From positions 85,853 to 149,852 of the forward strand of contig JAGBTG010000031.1 of the NCBI GenBank assembly GCA_017631435.1: a stretch of 64,000 nucleotides of DNA, given 5' to 3'. The notes beneath the pieces were generated by a model. It worked only from the letters and a program-made list of their open reading frames with translations. It did no database searches and was not told the DNA's origin. The stretch comes from Bacteroidales bacterium (GTDB taxonomy: Bacteria; Bacteroidota; Bacteroidia; Bacteroidales; UBA932). A program made the translations under genes and the position numbers. The number at the start of each line of letters is the position of its first letter. The stretch's first letter is position 1. Below are positions 37,048 to 45,219 of this stretch, one piece after another.

Positions 37048-38922
37048 ATGATAAGGAGCTTTTTCAAACACTACATACTTTTCTTCCTTTTCTGCGTTGT
37101 GCAGAAGGTGGTATTTATACTCTATTATTATAAGGAGTTCTACAGTGAGTGCAAGTTTGGCGATTTTGTAGATGTAATTGTGCACGGCCTTCCGCTGGAT
37201 GCTGCAATAGCGGGTTACCTTACAGCCATTCCGGCACTGCTGCTCATTGCAAATGTGTGGTGGCAGGGAAAAGCCATGAAGTATATCTTTAAAGGGTATT
37301 ACATATTTTGTGCAGTGTTGCTTGCCCTTATTTTTGAGGGGGATCTTGCATTGTACGAGTATTGGGGATTCAGGCTTGATACAACGCCGTTGTTCTACCT
37401 CAAATCAAGCCCTAAGGATGCTTTTGCAAGTGCAACCTTTGGAATGCTGGTTGCAGGGGCTGTTTCGCTGGCAGTGTATATATGGGCGTTCTTGTGGCTC
37501 GCAAACAGGTTTCTTGTGCAGAAGGGGAAGATGAAGCCGGTATTCAACAGAGGGTGGAAAACTGCTGCCCTTGTGTTGCTGGCTGCCCTGCTGTTCATTC
37601 CTATCCGCGGCGGCTTTACAGTTGCAACGCTCAATACCGGAAAGGTGTATTTCAGCCAGAACATGAGACTCAACCATGCTGCAATCAACCCTTGCTTCAG
37701 CCTTCTTGAGTCGCTTTCCAAGAATGCTTCTTTTGCCACCCAATACAGGTTTCATGAGCCGGAGAAGGCAGATGAGCTTTTTGCCCAAATGCAGGATGTG
37801 TCGTTGAGGGGAGGTGAGGATACTGTAGGAAATCTGTCGGGAAGAGAAAATCTTCTTAAACCGGGTAAGCCCAATGTGGTGATTGTGATTCTGGAGAGTT
37901 TCCTTTCCAAGGCTATGGGTACCTTGGGGGGCATTGAGGGGGTTGCGGTGAATTTGGATTCCCTTGGTGCGCAGGGTGTGCTCTTTACAAATTTCTATGC
38001 AAACAGTTTCCGTACAGACAGGGGTATTGTTTCCATTTTGAGCGGTTATCCTGCACAGCCAACCAACAGTATTATGAAATATCCACGCAAGAGCCAGTCA
38101 TTGCCTTCAATATCAGGAACTTTGCTTAAGAATGGATATGATTTGCAGTATGTGTACGGAGGAGATGCAAACTTTACCAATATGCGCTCTTACCTTACAG
38201 CCATGGGTTTTGAGAACATTATATGTGACGCGGATTTTCCCCTTTCGCAAAAATTGAGCAAATGGGGTGCGCATGATGATGTGATGTTTGACAAGATTGC
38301 ATCGCAACTTGAGGCGGGGCAGGAGAAGGAACCGTTCCTTAAGGTAATCCAGACCTCCAGCAGTCACGAGCCGTTTGAGGTGCCGGGCTTCAACAAACTT
38401 GAGGATATACGCCTGAATTCAGTGGCATATACAGACAGTTGCCTGCAGGCATTTGTAAACAGATACAAGAATACCCCTTACTGGAGCAATACTCTGTTCG
38501 TTTTTGTTCCCGACCATGCAATGCAGTATCCTGTAGATATTGATGTATTCTCTGTGGAGAGATATAAAATTCCTTTGGTGCTGTATGGCCCTGCTCTGGC
38601 GCAGACAGGTGTTAAGGTGGATGTTGTAGGATCGCAGATAGACCTGGCGGCAACCCTTCTTGCACAGTTGGGACTGTCTCATTCAGATTTTGTCTTCAGC
38701 AAGGATATGCTCAATCCGGCAAATCCCCACTTTGCATTCTTTACTGTTCCCGATGCTTTTGGTGTGGTTTCAGACTCCGGAAGCACAGTTTTTGATAATG
38801 TCTCAGAAAAAATTTATACAAATTCTCATCCCGATAATGCCCTTTTGGAGCGCGGAAAAGCGTTTTTGCAGAAAATTTATGACGATTTGGATAAAAGAGG
38901 CACAAAAAAATTTGGAGAATAA
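37048..38922 (+). CDS. LtaS/phosphoglycerol transferase-like sulfatase-family membrane enzyme
   Basis: This 624-residue protein has five N-terminal membrane helices (to about residue 190) and a periplasmic alkaline phosphatase-superfamily domain. NVVIVILESF holds the first metal residue, NSFRTDRGIVSILSGYPAQP the nucleophile Thr, SSSHEPFE and VPDHAMQYP the remaining metal ligands. This is the layout of lipoteichoic acid synthase and related phosphoglycerol transferases. In a Gram-negative Bacteroidota the product is probably a decorated surface glycan or lipid, but the acceptor is unknown. The last bases overlap the tRNA promoter's -33 box. Confidence 0.87.
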   Translation: MIRSFFKHYILFFLFCVVQKVVFILYYYKEFYSECKFGDFVDVIVHGLPLDAAIAGYLTAIPALLLIANVWWQGKAMKYIFKGYYIFCAVLLALIFEGDLALYEYWGFRLDTTPLFYLKSSPKDAFASATFGMLVAGAVSLAVYIWAFLWLANRFLVQKGKMKPVFNRGWKTAALVLLAALLFIPIRGGFTVATLNTGKVYFSQNMRLNHAAINPCFSLLESLSKNASFATQYRFHEPEKADELFAQMQDVSLRGGEDTVGNLSGRENLLKPGKPNVVIVILESFLSKAMGTLGGIEGVAVNLDSLGAQGVLFTNFYANSFRTDRGIVSILSGYPAQPTNSIMKYPRKSQSLPSISGTLLKNGYDLQYVYGGDANFTNMRSYLTAMGFENIICDADFPLSQKLSKWGAHDDVMFDKIASQLEAGQEKEPFLKVIQTSSSHEPFEVPGFNKLEDIRLNSVAYTDSCLQAFVNRYKNTPYWSNTLFVFVPDHAMQYPVDIDVFSVERYKIPLVLYGPALAQTGVKVDVVGSQIDLAATLLAQLGLSHSDFVFSKDMLNPANPHFAFFTVPDAFGVVSDSGSTVFDNVSEKIYTNSHPDNALLERGKAFLQKIYDDLDKRGTKKFGE

Positions 38923-38941
38923 AAAAAAATGCCTACCTTTG
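38911..38941 (+). promoter_or_regulatory. promoter of the tRNA-Gln/tRNA-Met operon
   Basis: TTTG, exactly 19 bp rich in A, then TACCTTTG, the exact Bacteroidetes-type promoter. Its -33 element lies in the last codons of the upstream gene. Start of transcription would fall near 38948. Confidence 0.8.
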
Positions 38942-38967
38942 CAACCCGTTCGGATAAGAACGGTTGC
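38941..38967 (+). other. hairpin in the leader between promoter and tRNA-Gln
   Basis: GCAACC...GTTC pairs with GAAC GGTTGC through a 10-bp stem with one bulged C and a 6-nt loop. It overlaps the start of transcription and ends 5 bases before the mature tRNA, so it could influence processing or be incidental. Confidence 0.5.
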
Positions 38968-38971
38968 TCAT

Positions 38972-39042
38972 TGAGATATGGTGTAATGGTAGCACAAGAG
39001 ATTCTGGCTCTCTTGGTTTGGGTTCGAGTCCTAATATCTCAA
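38972..39042 (+). tRNA. tRNA-Gln (anticodon CTG)
   Basis: The acceptor stem TGAGATA pairs perfectly with TATCTCA. The D-loop segment is GGTGTAATGGTAGCA. The anticodon stem AGAGA/TCTCT encloses the loop TTCTGGC with anticodon CTG, reading CAG. The T-arm has GGTTCGAGTCC. The U1 start is typical of bacterial tRNA-Gln. The CCA end is not encoded. Confidence 0.92.
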
Positions 39043-39051
39043 CAACATGTT

Positions 39052-39125
39052 GGCGCGATAGCTCAGCTGGTTAGAGCGCATGATTCATAATCATGAGGTC
39101 CCCAGTTCAATCCTGGGTCGCGCTA
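39052..39125 (+). tRNA. tRNA-Met (anticodon CAT)
   Basis: GGCGCGA pairs with TCGCGCT (the outermost pair is G-U). The D-arm is AGCTCAGCTGGTTAGAGC. The anticodon stem ATGAT/ATCAT encloses the loop TCATAAT region with anticodon CAT. The T-arm TTCAATC is canonical. The base-paired 1-72 position and the lack of a GGG/CCC anticodon stem rule out the initiator. Elongator Met is most likely, and an Ile (lysidine) tRNA with CAT cannot be wholly excluded. The CCA end is not encoded. Confidence 0.88.
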
Positions 39126-39137
39126 CAAAAAAGTTAA

Positions 39138-39169
39138 GGCACTTGCAGTTTTGCAGGTGTCTTTTTTTT
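39138..39169 (+). terminator. terminator of the tRNA operon
   Basis: GGCACTTGCA pairs with TGCAGGTGTC (two G-U pairs) over a 4-nt loop and is followed by eight T. It lies 12 bp after tRNA-Met. Confidence 0.85.
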
Positions 39170-39207
39170 GTGCATGTGTGTTCCTGGTAACTATTTTGAA
39201 ATAAGTG

Positions 39208-39238
39208 TTGATTTTTAAAAATATTTGGTATAAGTTTG
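39208..39238 (+). promoter_or_regulatory. promoter upstream of the 48-residue peptide and fimbrillin-like genes
   Basis: TTGA, exactly 19 bp, then TAAGTTTG. The -7 box is a full TAnnTTTG match and the -33 box differs from TTTG by two bases. An untranslated leader of about 75 nt would follow. The bases between 39240 and 39319 show no further element I can name. Confidence 0.55.
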
Positions 39239-39319
39239 AAATCCAATGCCTCATGTCAGCAAACCCTGTGCTTTTGTGAGGTTGGGTAACGGTAGTAAAA
39301 GGTGTAATTTTCAATAGTG

Positions 39320-39466
39320 ATGATAAAAAGGATGTTTGATATTGCTCCGGTGGATTATGTATCTCCCGAAGTTGAGATTATGGAAATTTTGGTAGAAAAA
39401 GGATTTGCGTCATCTCCCGGCAATGAAGGGGTTGGTGAAGAGGAAGGCAATGGGAACTTCAGTTAG
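39320..39466 (+). CDS. short acidic peptide of 48 residues, upstream of a fimbrillin-like lipoprotein
   Basis: The ATG-to-TAG frame encodes 48 residues with no signal peptide. It begins MIKRMFDIAPVDYVSPEVEI and ends in a Gly/Glu/Asn-rich tail (GEEEGNGNFS). A hydrophobic helix EIMEILVEKGFASS precedes the tail. Short peptides with a conserved helix, FASS and an acidic Gly-rich tail occur ahead of surface lipoprotein genes in Bacteroidota, as I recall. The frame sits behind a promoter and 26 bp before the lipoprotein gene, with third-position usage like its neighbours. Function is unknown. It is too short for certainty. Confidence 0.6.
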   Translation: MIKRMFDIAPVDYVSPEVEIMEILVEKGFASSPGNEGVGEEEGNGNFS

Positions 39467-39492
39467 TTGTTAATGCGTAAAACAGGAAAGTA

Positions 39493-41373
39493 GTGAAAAA
39501 GGAGCTTTTTTATGTTCTGGCAAGTATTTTATTTTTTTCTTGTCAGGATAAAGGATTGGATAGAGTTGTGGCAGACAATGATCTGTATGCAACTGTTGAG
39601 TCTGTTGATGCAACCAGGACATCAATGGACCAGAACAATAATGTGTTGTGGATGGAGGGTGACCAGCTGGTGGCATTTATGGGGACTACGCTCGGGGTAA
39701 GATATGAGATAAAAGAGGAATATGTAGGAATGAATACCGGTGCTTTCAGGAAAGTTGAGGAGCCAGGTGGGGGAGATGATCTGGAGAGTGGACAGGAATT
39801 GGATCATAATGTTGTATATTATCCATATTCGTCGGGAGTACGATGCATGAAAAATGACGGCAATGTTCCTGTAAACTCGTACAGGCTGAATGTTGTGCTG
39901 CCTCAAATTCAGCAATATGCCAAGAATTCTTTTGCAGACGGGGCATTCCCGATGGCGGCCGTTTCGTCAGATAATGAACTTGTTTTCAGAAATGTTTGTG
40001 GTGGCCTGAAATTGCAGATTACAGGAGGTTGCAAGATAAAATCCATAAAATTGGAAGGCCTTGGAGAAGAACTGATAAGTGGGGAGTGCAATGTCGTGGT
40101 ATATGCGGATGGAAGCGCTCCAACTGCGGTCATGGATTCTGAAAATGCTGCTGCAAGCATAACTTTGGATTGCGGGGATGGCGTTCAGCTGGATCTGGAT
40201 TCCCCTACCGCTTTCATCCTGTCTGTGCCGCCTGTTGAGTTCAAATCCGGAATGCAGATTACAATAACTGATACTGACGGTGAAAGCATGGTGCTGACAA
40301 ATCCTTCAGCCAATACAATAAAGAGGTCTACGTTGCTTACATTCTCTGTTGCAATTGAAGATGCTTCCCAGGGTGAAGGGGGTGATACGGACCTTTCCCA
40401 ATATTCAGACCTTTCTGCTGCCGGCACAGCCAACTGCTATCTGGTAAAGGGGGCAGGTGACTATAAATTTCAGGCTGTTAAGGGAAACAGTCCAACAGCA
40501 ATTGGGGATGATATAGATGAGGTGGAAGTTTTGTGGGAGTCATTTGGAACAAATGAGATTCCACAGGAGGGGGCTATTATTGCTTCGGCCGGCTATTTGG
40601 ACGGTTATATTGTATTCTCCACTCCTGAAACATTCAGAAATGGAAATGCGGTAGTTGCTGCAAAGGATACTGATGGCAAGATCCTTTGGTCTTGGCATAT
40701 ATGGTGCTCGGAGGAGGGGTGGTCAGATCAGGTTTATCCAAATGGTGCGGGTACTATGATGGACAGGAATCTGGGAGCCATATCGGCTGTGCCGGGAAAT
40801 GTTGGAGCATTGGGACTTTTTTACCAATGGGGCAGAAAAGATCCGTTTTTGGGAAGCAGTTCCATAACAGAAAAAACATTGGCAGCCTCTACCGGCAACT
40901 GGGAAGCGGCAAGCGGTAAAAAAGGTGTTGATTATGCCGTGGAGAATCCTATGGTATTCATAACCGGGTCGCAGGATTGGTGTTCGTCCCAAACTGCAGA
41001 GTTGCGTTGGATGGATTCTCAAAAGACAGCGTATGATCCTTGCCCGGCAGGATATAGGGTCCCTAAGGGTGGTACAGATGGATTCTGGGCTGTAGCCAAG
41101 GTTGAAAGCACATACGACAGTACAAATAAAGGCCGTAATTGCAAGTTGTCGGGAGATGTATATGCCTGGTATCCGGCTGCAGGCAACCGGAACAGTGGTG
41201 GTACATTGGCCAGTGTAGGTTCAAACGGCTATTATTGGTCTGCTACTCCTATGCCGAACAGTATCACCAATTCGTACAACCTCCTCTTCAGTTCCGGTGG
41301 CTTTCTGGGGTCTATGACCACCCTTCGTGGAAACGGAATCCCGGTGCGCTGCATTAAAGAACAGGTGCTATAG
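39493..41373 (+). CDS. fimbrillin-like lipoprotein with C-terminal FISUMP/DUF1566-like domain
   Basis: This 626-residue surface lipoprotein has the lipobox FFSC near residue 16. The N-terminal half resembles fimbrillin-family proteins: VDATRTSMDQNNNVLWMEGD opens the mature part, and a beta-sandwich with FPMAAVSSDNELVFRNVCGG follows. The C-terminal half (residues about 420-626) shows WGRKDPF, YDPCPAGYRVP, GYYWSATP and GIPVRCIKE, the pattern of the Fibrobacter-type major paralogous domain related to DUF1566. Such proteins form surface fibres or lectin-like adhesins. The role here is unknown. GTG at 39493 is the first codon of the frame and carries a Lys-Lys signal start. It overlaps the convergent next gene by 6 bp. 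Confidence 0.86.
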   Translation: MKKELFYVLASILFFSCQDKGLDRVVADNDLYATVESVDATRTSMDQNNNVLWMEGDQLVAFMGTTLGVRYEIKEEYVGMNTGAFRKVEEPGGGDDLESGQELDHNVVYYPYSSGVRCMKNDGNVPVNSYRLNVVLPQIQQYAKNSFADGAFPMAAVSSDNELVFRNVCGGLKLQITGGCKIKSIKLEGLGEELISGECNVVVYADGSAPTAVMDSENAAASITLDCGDGVQLDLDSPTAFILSVPPVEFKSGMQITITDTDGESMVLTNPSANTIKRSTLLTFSVAIEDASQGEGGDTDLSQYSDLSAAGTANCYLVKGAGDYKFQAVKGNSPTAIGDDIDEVEVLWESFGTNEIPQEGAIIASAGYLDGYIVFSTPETFRNGNAVVAAKDTDGKILWSWHIWCSEEGWSDQVYPNGAGTMMDRNLGAISAVPGNVGALGLFYQWGRKDPFLGSSSITEKTLAASTGNWEAASGKKGVDYAVENPMVFITGSQDWCSSQTAELRWMDSQKTAYDPCPAGYRVPKGGTDGFWAVAKVESTYDSTNKGRNCKLSGDVYAWYPAAGNRNSGGTLASVGSNGYYWSATPMPNSITNSYNLLFSSGGFLGSMTTLRGNGIPVRCIKEQVL

Positions 41374-41823
41374 CGGCACATATTCATAAGGAATATACCT
41401 TTGTATCTGGTGCTGCATGTAACTTCCGCTGTGGGTTGTGTAAATAATGACCCTAAGTGTGAGGGCTCCGGTTTGCGGCATTGCGTGCAGCCTCTCCAGA
41501 CAGCTGAGCGGGTGCTGTACGTTAAGGCATTTCTTTACCTGTTCAACATTGGCATAGTCGAAAAAGAATTCCTTACGGATGACCTGTTCGCCGGTTTCCT
41601 TAAGGATAAAGTGTTTTCTTGGCCATATAATCCCCTTCAGCCCCCATATTGCAATTGCAGTGGAGAAGAGCATCATGGAAAATCCTAAATTTTCATTTTG
41701 GGGAATGGTGGTTGACAGGTGCGCACATACGGCTGATGCTACCAGGATAAAAATGCTTGCATAAGGCTTTTCCTTTATTGTGGCAATTCGCGGGTCGTGT
41801 CTGATGATTTCTTCAAGGTCCAT
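41368..41823 (-). CDS. two-helix membrane protein of unknown function
   Basis: This protein has 151 residues. MDLEEIIRHDPRIATIKEKP leads into two membrane helices at about residues 21-60 (SIFILVASAVCAHL and FSMMLFSTAIAIWGLKGIIW). A cytoplasmic C-terminal domain of about 85 residues follows, ending YIPYEYVPL. I do not know a named domain. Similar proteins appear in Bacteroides as I recall. The frame is open to 41895, but residues before the ATG at 41823 are not conserved-looking. It lies between the terminator of cysS and the fimbrillin-like gene, so it is probably expressed alone. Confidence 0.78.
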   Translation of the reverse strand: MDLEEIIRHDPRIATIKEKPYASIFILVASAVCAHLSTTIPQNENLGFSMMLFSTAIAIWGLKGIIWPRKHFILKETGEQVIRKEFFFDYANVEQVKKCLNVQHPLSCLERLHAMPQTGALTLRVIIYTTHSGSYMQHQIQRYIPYEYVPL

Positions 41824-41879
41824 AATATGTTGTTTTAGATTGCTGTAATAACAAATAAAGGCAGTTCCCGGTTCAACAC

Positions 41880-41910
41880 TAAAAAAGGCCGGCACTTTGA
41901 TGCGCCGGCC
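41880..41910 (-). terminator. rho-independent terminator of cysS
   Basis: On the minus strand GGCCGGC and GCCGGCC form a perfect 7-bp stem with a 10-nt loop, followed by six or seven T. It begins 30 bp past the cysS stop. Confidence 0.88.
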
Positions 41911-41940
41911 CTGTATAAATTGCCTGTTAAAATCTTATGT

Positions 41941-43437
41941 CTACTCCAAAGACCACTCAATTCCGTCCTTGGTATCCTTAATGAGGATTCCTATGGCTTT
42001 AAGGTCATCTCTGATCTTGTCTGATTTTGCCCAGTCCTTGTTTGCCTTGGCAATTTTTCTCTCCTCAAGTACCATGTTCACAAGTGCATCCATTACTTTG
42101 GTTACACCCTCGTTGCCGGCAGCCTCTTCCTGCTCTGGGGCAATACCCATAACATCCATGGCAATAGTGGAAAGAAGGAACTCAAGAGTCTCTTTCTCCT
42201 GCGGGCCAATTGCAAGTTTGCCGTCCTTCACCTGGTTCACATATTTTACTGCATCAAACAGGTGTGAAAGTGCAATTGGAGTATTGAGGTCGTCGCAAAG
42301 GGCCTCGTAAACTTTCTCCTTGAGCTCAGCCACCTCTTTGGCTACCTCTGCAGATGCGGCAGAAACTTTAAGTCCTTTCACATCCTTTGCAGCCTGAAGG
42401 ATTCTCTTCAACCCTTTCTCTGCAGCCTGTAGCGCCTCGTTGCTGAAATCGAGGGTGCTCCTGTAATGGGCCTGAAGAATGAAGAACCTGATTGTCATAG
42501 GAGAGTATGCCTGCTCAAGAACAGCATTGTTTCCTGTGAACAGCTCGTCCAATGTGATGAAGTTGCCTAATGATTTGCCCATCTTCTGTCCGTTGATGGT
42601 AATCATATTGTTGTGCATCCAGTATCTTACACCACCCTTGCCTCTTGAAGCTGTGTTCTGTGCAAGCTCGCACTCGTGGTGAGGGAACATGAGGTCCATA
42701 CCGCCACCGTGGATATCAAACTCTTCGCCAAGGTATTTTGCACTCATTGCAGAACACTCAAGGTGCCATCCCGGGAAACCGTCGCTCCAAGGTGAAGGCC
42801 ACCTCATGATGTGCTCAGGGGCAGCTTTCTTCCACAAAGCGAAGTCTGCAGGGGAATGCTTGTCATCCTGGCCGTCAAGTGCCCTGGTGTTTGAAAGCAT
42901 CTCATCAAGGTTTCTTCCCGACAACACACCGTAGTTGTGTCTCTTGTTGTACTCCTTCACATCAAAGTACACAGAGCCGTTGCTCTCGTATGCATAGCCG
43001 TTCTTGAGAATCTCCTGAACAATGGCAATCTGCTCAATGATATGTCCGGAAGCTCTTGGCTCAATGCTTGGAGGGCAGTTGCCCAACTTTTTCATTGCAT
43101 CATGGAACCTTAGGGTATAGTACTGCACCACCTCCATAGGCTCAAGCTGCTCAAGGCGTGCCTTCTTTGCAATCTTGTCCTCTCCTGCATCCGAATCGCT
43201 CTCAAGGTGTCCCACGTCTGTAATGTTCCTTACATATCTTACCTTATATCCAAGATGTCTGAAAAGACGTACAAGTACATCGTATGTAACACCCGGTCTT
43301 GCGTGTCCAAGGTGGGCATCTCCGTAAACGGTAGGGCCGCAAACGTAAAGTCCCACCATGCCTGGAGTAACGGGCTTGAAAAGCTCTTTTCTCCTGCTCA
43401 AAGTATTGTAAATCTGAATGTCTCTAATATTTTCCAT
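41941..43437 (-). CDS. cysS: cysteinyl-tRNA synthetase
   Basis: This is a class I aminoacyl-tRNA synthetase of 498 residues, the usual length. It carries the zinc ligand in [18 protein letters not shown] (HIGH-type motif), the catalytic loop KMGKSLGNF corresponding to KMSKS, the zinc-binding [21 protein letters not shown], and the Cys-binding WHLECSA. Start [18 protein letters not shown] is typical. A minus-strand TACCTTTG at 43460-43467 is a likely -7 box, and a strong terminator follows, so it is a single-gene unit. Confidence 0.97.
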   Translation of the reverse strand: MENIRDIQIYNTLSRRKELFKPVTPGMVGLYVCGPTVYGDAHLGHARPGVTYDVLVRLFRHLGYKVRYVRNITDVGHLESDSDAGEDKIAKKARLEQLEPMEVVQYYTLRFHDAMKKLGNCPPSIEPRASGHIIEQIAIVQEILKNGYAYESNGSVYFDVKEYNKRHNYGVLSGRNLDEMLSNTRALDGQDDKHSPADFALWKKAAPEHIMRWPSPWSDGFPGWHLECSAMSAKYLGEEFDIHGGGMDLMFPHHECELAQNTASRGKGGVRYWMHNNMITINGQKMGKSLGNFITLDELFTGNNAVLEQAYSPMTIRFFILQAHYRSTLDFSNEALQAAEKGLKRILQAAKDVKGLKVSAASAEVAKEVAELKEKVYEALCDDLNTPIALSHLFDAVKYVNQVKDGKLAIGPQEKETLEFLLSTIAMDVMGIAPEQEEAAGNEGVTKVMDALVNMVLEERKIAKANKDWAKSDKIRDDLKAIGILIKDTKDGIEWSLE

Positions 43438-43459
43438 CCTTATACGATATTAAATCATA

Positions 43460-43467
43460 CAAAGGTA
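43460..43467 (-). promoter_or_regulatory. candidate -7 box for cysS
   Basis: On the minus strand TACCTTTG matches TAnnTTTG and lies 22 bp before the ATG at 43437. CTTG lies 15 bp upstream rather than TTTG at 19 bp, so only the -7 half is clear. Confidence 0.5.
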
Positions 43468-43498
43468 ATAAAAAATATGGAACAAGGTGATTTTACAC

Positions 43499-43834
43499 TC
43501 ATTCTGCAAGAGGTATCACAATTTTTTGTGCCACAATCTCTGTCATATACCTGTCCTCACCAGTAGATGTGGTGTATTTTACATAGCGGATTTTCCCTTC
43601 AACGGCCAGGAATACCCCCTTGCGGATATTCTCAAAATCGGGCATTCCCTTGCGGTTCCATGCTACAATGTTGTGCCATGTGGTCTCCTCCCTCAGGTTC
43701 TCGTCCCTCCCTCTGATGATCTCATTGGTTGCCAGTGTAAATCTTGCCGCCATAACTCCGTTCTCTGTCTTGATAATTTTGGCATCCTGCCCAACTCTGC
43801 CTCGCAGCTCCACTTTGTTCAATGACTTGTCCAT
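43499..43834 (-). CDS. short single-stranded DNA-binding protein
   Basis: This 111-residue OB-fold protein has NKVELRGRVGQDAKI, ARFTLATNE, ETTWHNIVAW, IRKGVFLAVEGKIRYVKYTT and DRYMTEIVAQKIVIP, clear SSB motifs. The C-terminus ends in VIPLAE and lacks the acidic tail ending in Pro-Phe through which standard SSBs bind partners. It may be a second, specialised SSB. The frame is open to 44284, but that part overlaps the divergent zinc-ribbon gene and looks non-protein-like. ATG 43834 is preceded by AAAAGGAG, a fair ribosome-binding site. Confidence 0.9.
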   Translation of the reverse strand: MDKSLNKVELRGRVGQDAKIIKTENGVMAARFTLATNEIIRGRDENLREETTWHNIVAWNRKGMPDFENIRKGVFLAVEGKIRYVKYTTSTGEDRYMTEIVAQKIVIPLAE

Positions 43835-44042
43835 AAAAACTCCTTTTGTTAAATGTTGAAATCTTTCGCAAAATAGGGGTTTGCAAATGGACTTATCCAG
43901 CCAGTAAGCGCTTATAAACGGATAATTCGGATAATCCTGGCTTTTGCTTTTTTTAAAAAGAGCAAAAAATGGTGGAATTTGCTTTTTCAGGCATGGAATG
44001 CTGCCGTGTTTGGATACCTTTATGCCCAATAGAGGAGAAGTT

Positions 44043-44324
44043 ATGGAAACTGATGGAGGCAAGATGTGTCCCGTGTGCGGGAGCAGGATAGTAGGGCGTA
44101 CAGACAAGAAGTACTGCAGCGATGAATGCAGGGCATTTGTCAATAACCGCAAATGGAAGGAAAGGAGGAATATGATTGGGGCAGACGCCAATTTGGCCGG
44201 GATTGAAAGGGATCTGGAGGAACTGTGCAGGGGAGGGGGAAGAAGATACCTCAAATTCATAGCTGCAATCACCTCAGTTTGCAAAATAATATATAAATTT
44301 GGCCATCAAAAAGAACAGATATGA
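44043..44324 (+). CDS. small zinc-ribbon protein (DUF2116-like)
   Basis: This 93-residue protein has the zinc-binding pattern CPVCGSRIVGRTDKKYCSDE followed by CRAFVNNRKW (C-x2-C and C-x3-C). The remainder is basic and helical. Proteins of this build are widespread and short in Bacteroidota, with no known function to me. The start at METDGGKMCPVCG is preceded by GAGGAGAAG. An upstream open frame to 43944 exists but is not used. The 3' end overlaps the next gene by 4 bp (ATGA), indicating coupling. It is divergent from ssb. Confidence 0.78.
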   Translation: METDGGKMCPVCGSRIVGRTDKKYCSDECRAFVNNRKWKERRNMIGADANLAGIERDLEELCRGGGRRYLKFIAAITSVCKIIYKFGHQKEQI

Positions 44325-45208
44325 GAAGCGTAATTTTAATTGTAATGGCAGCATTGTTCTCATTGAATTTGAGTTCATGCGTGGAGAATTCAAGCAAGTA
44401 CAAGGCGCTTGAAGCCAAATTGGATTCGTTGCAGGTAAGCCACAGGATGCAGGGTGCAGAACTGGATGAACTTTTTGCAACAATCAACAGCATTGAGCAG
44501 GGATTGAGCTCAATAAGGGAGACTGAAAATATCCTTACCATCCAGAATGAGGAGGGAATGGAGATGCAGCAGGGTTCAAAAGAGCAGCTTATGCAGAACG
44601 TTGAGGCAATCCAGAATGCAATAAAAGGGTATCAGGCAGAGATAGAGAAACTTAAAAAGGACAAGAATCTCCAGTCTGCGCAGTTCAAGAAGAGGCTTAA
44701 TGCAATGCAGAAGGAGCTTAAGGAGAAATCTGCAATAATTGAGAGCCTTTCAAACCAGATTGCAGAGAAGGATGCCCATATCCAAAAGCAGGAGAAGCAG
44801 ATTGCATCTTTGGATGATATAGTGTCAAACCTTAAAAATGAGGTTTCATCCCTCAATACAGAAAAAGATGAACTTATAGAGAAAGTTTCAGACCAGGAGA
44901 AGGAGATTTACTCTGTATACTATGTTGTAGGATCCAAGGCTGAACTGATTGATGCCGGCGTAATGACCAAGGGAGGCCTGTTTAAAGCTGCAAAGGTTTC
45001 TTATCAGGCAGAAACTGAAACATTTGTAAAAATTGATTCTAGGGCAATCACCGAAATCAATACCAATGCCAAGAAGGCAAAAGTGATGTCTGTACACCCT
45101 GAGGGAACATATGAGTTTGTAGAGAATGACGGAGAGATGGTGCTCAATATCACCAATCCCGACAAATTCTGGCAGCAGACAAAATATCTTGTAATTCAAG
45201 TAATGTAA
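44321..45208 (+). CDS. coiled-coil lipoprotein
   Basis: This 295-residue lipoprotein has the lipobox NLSSC near residue 20. Residues about 25-215 form a long coiled coil with heptads rich in Leu, Lys, Glu and Gln. The last 80 residues form a beta-rich domain beginning YSVYYVVGSKAELIDAGVMT and ending FWQQTKYLVIQVM. Proteins of this type are common in Bacteroidales without assigned function. They look like periplasmic rods or spacers. A -7-like TAAATTTG lies 20 bp upstream, inside the zinc-ribbon gene, so it may have its own promoter. The M3 peptidase gene follows after 11 bp. Confidence 0.84.
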   Translation: MRSVILIVMAALFSLNLSSCVENSSKYKALEAKLDSLQVSHRMQGAELDELFATINSIEQGLSSIRETENILTIQNEEGMEMQQGSKEQLMQNVEAIQNAIKGYQAEIEKLKKDKNLQSAQFKKRLNAMQKELKEKSAIIESLSNQIAEKDAHIQKQEKQIASLDDIVSNLKNEVSSLNTEKDELIEKVSDQEKEIYSVYYVVGSKAELIDAGVMTKGGLFKAAKVSYQAETETFVKIDSRAITEINTNAKKAKVMSVHPEGTYEFVENDGEMVLNITNPDKFWQQTKYLVIQVM

Positions 45209-45219
45209 CAATCAAAACA

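Noticed and set aside
38972-39125. Phage or island attachment site at the tRNA genes
   Set aside because: No integrase and no repeated tRNA 3' end is present in the following sequence. The flanking genes look resident.
43835-44284. 150-residue N-terminal extension of the SSB
   Set aside because: It overlaps the divergent zinc-ribbon gene and would place non-family sequence before a standard SSB start that has its own ribosome-binding site.
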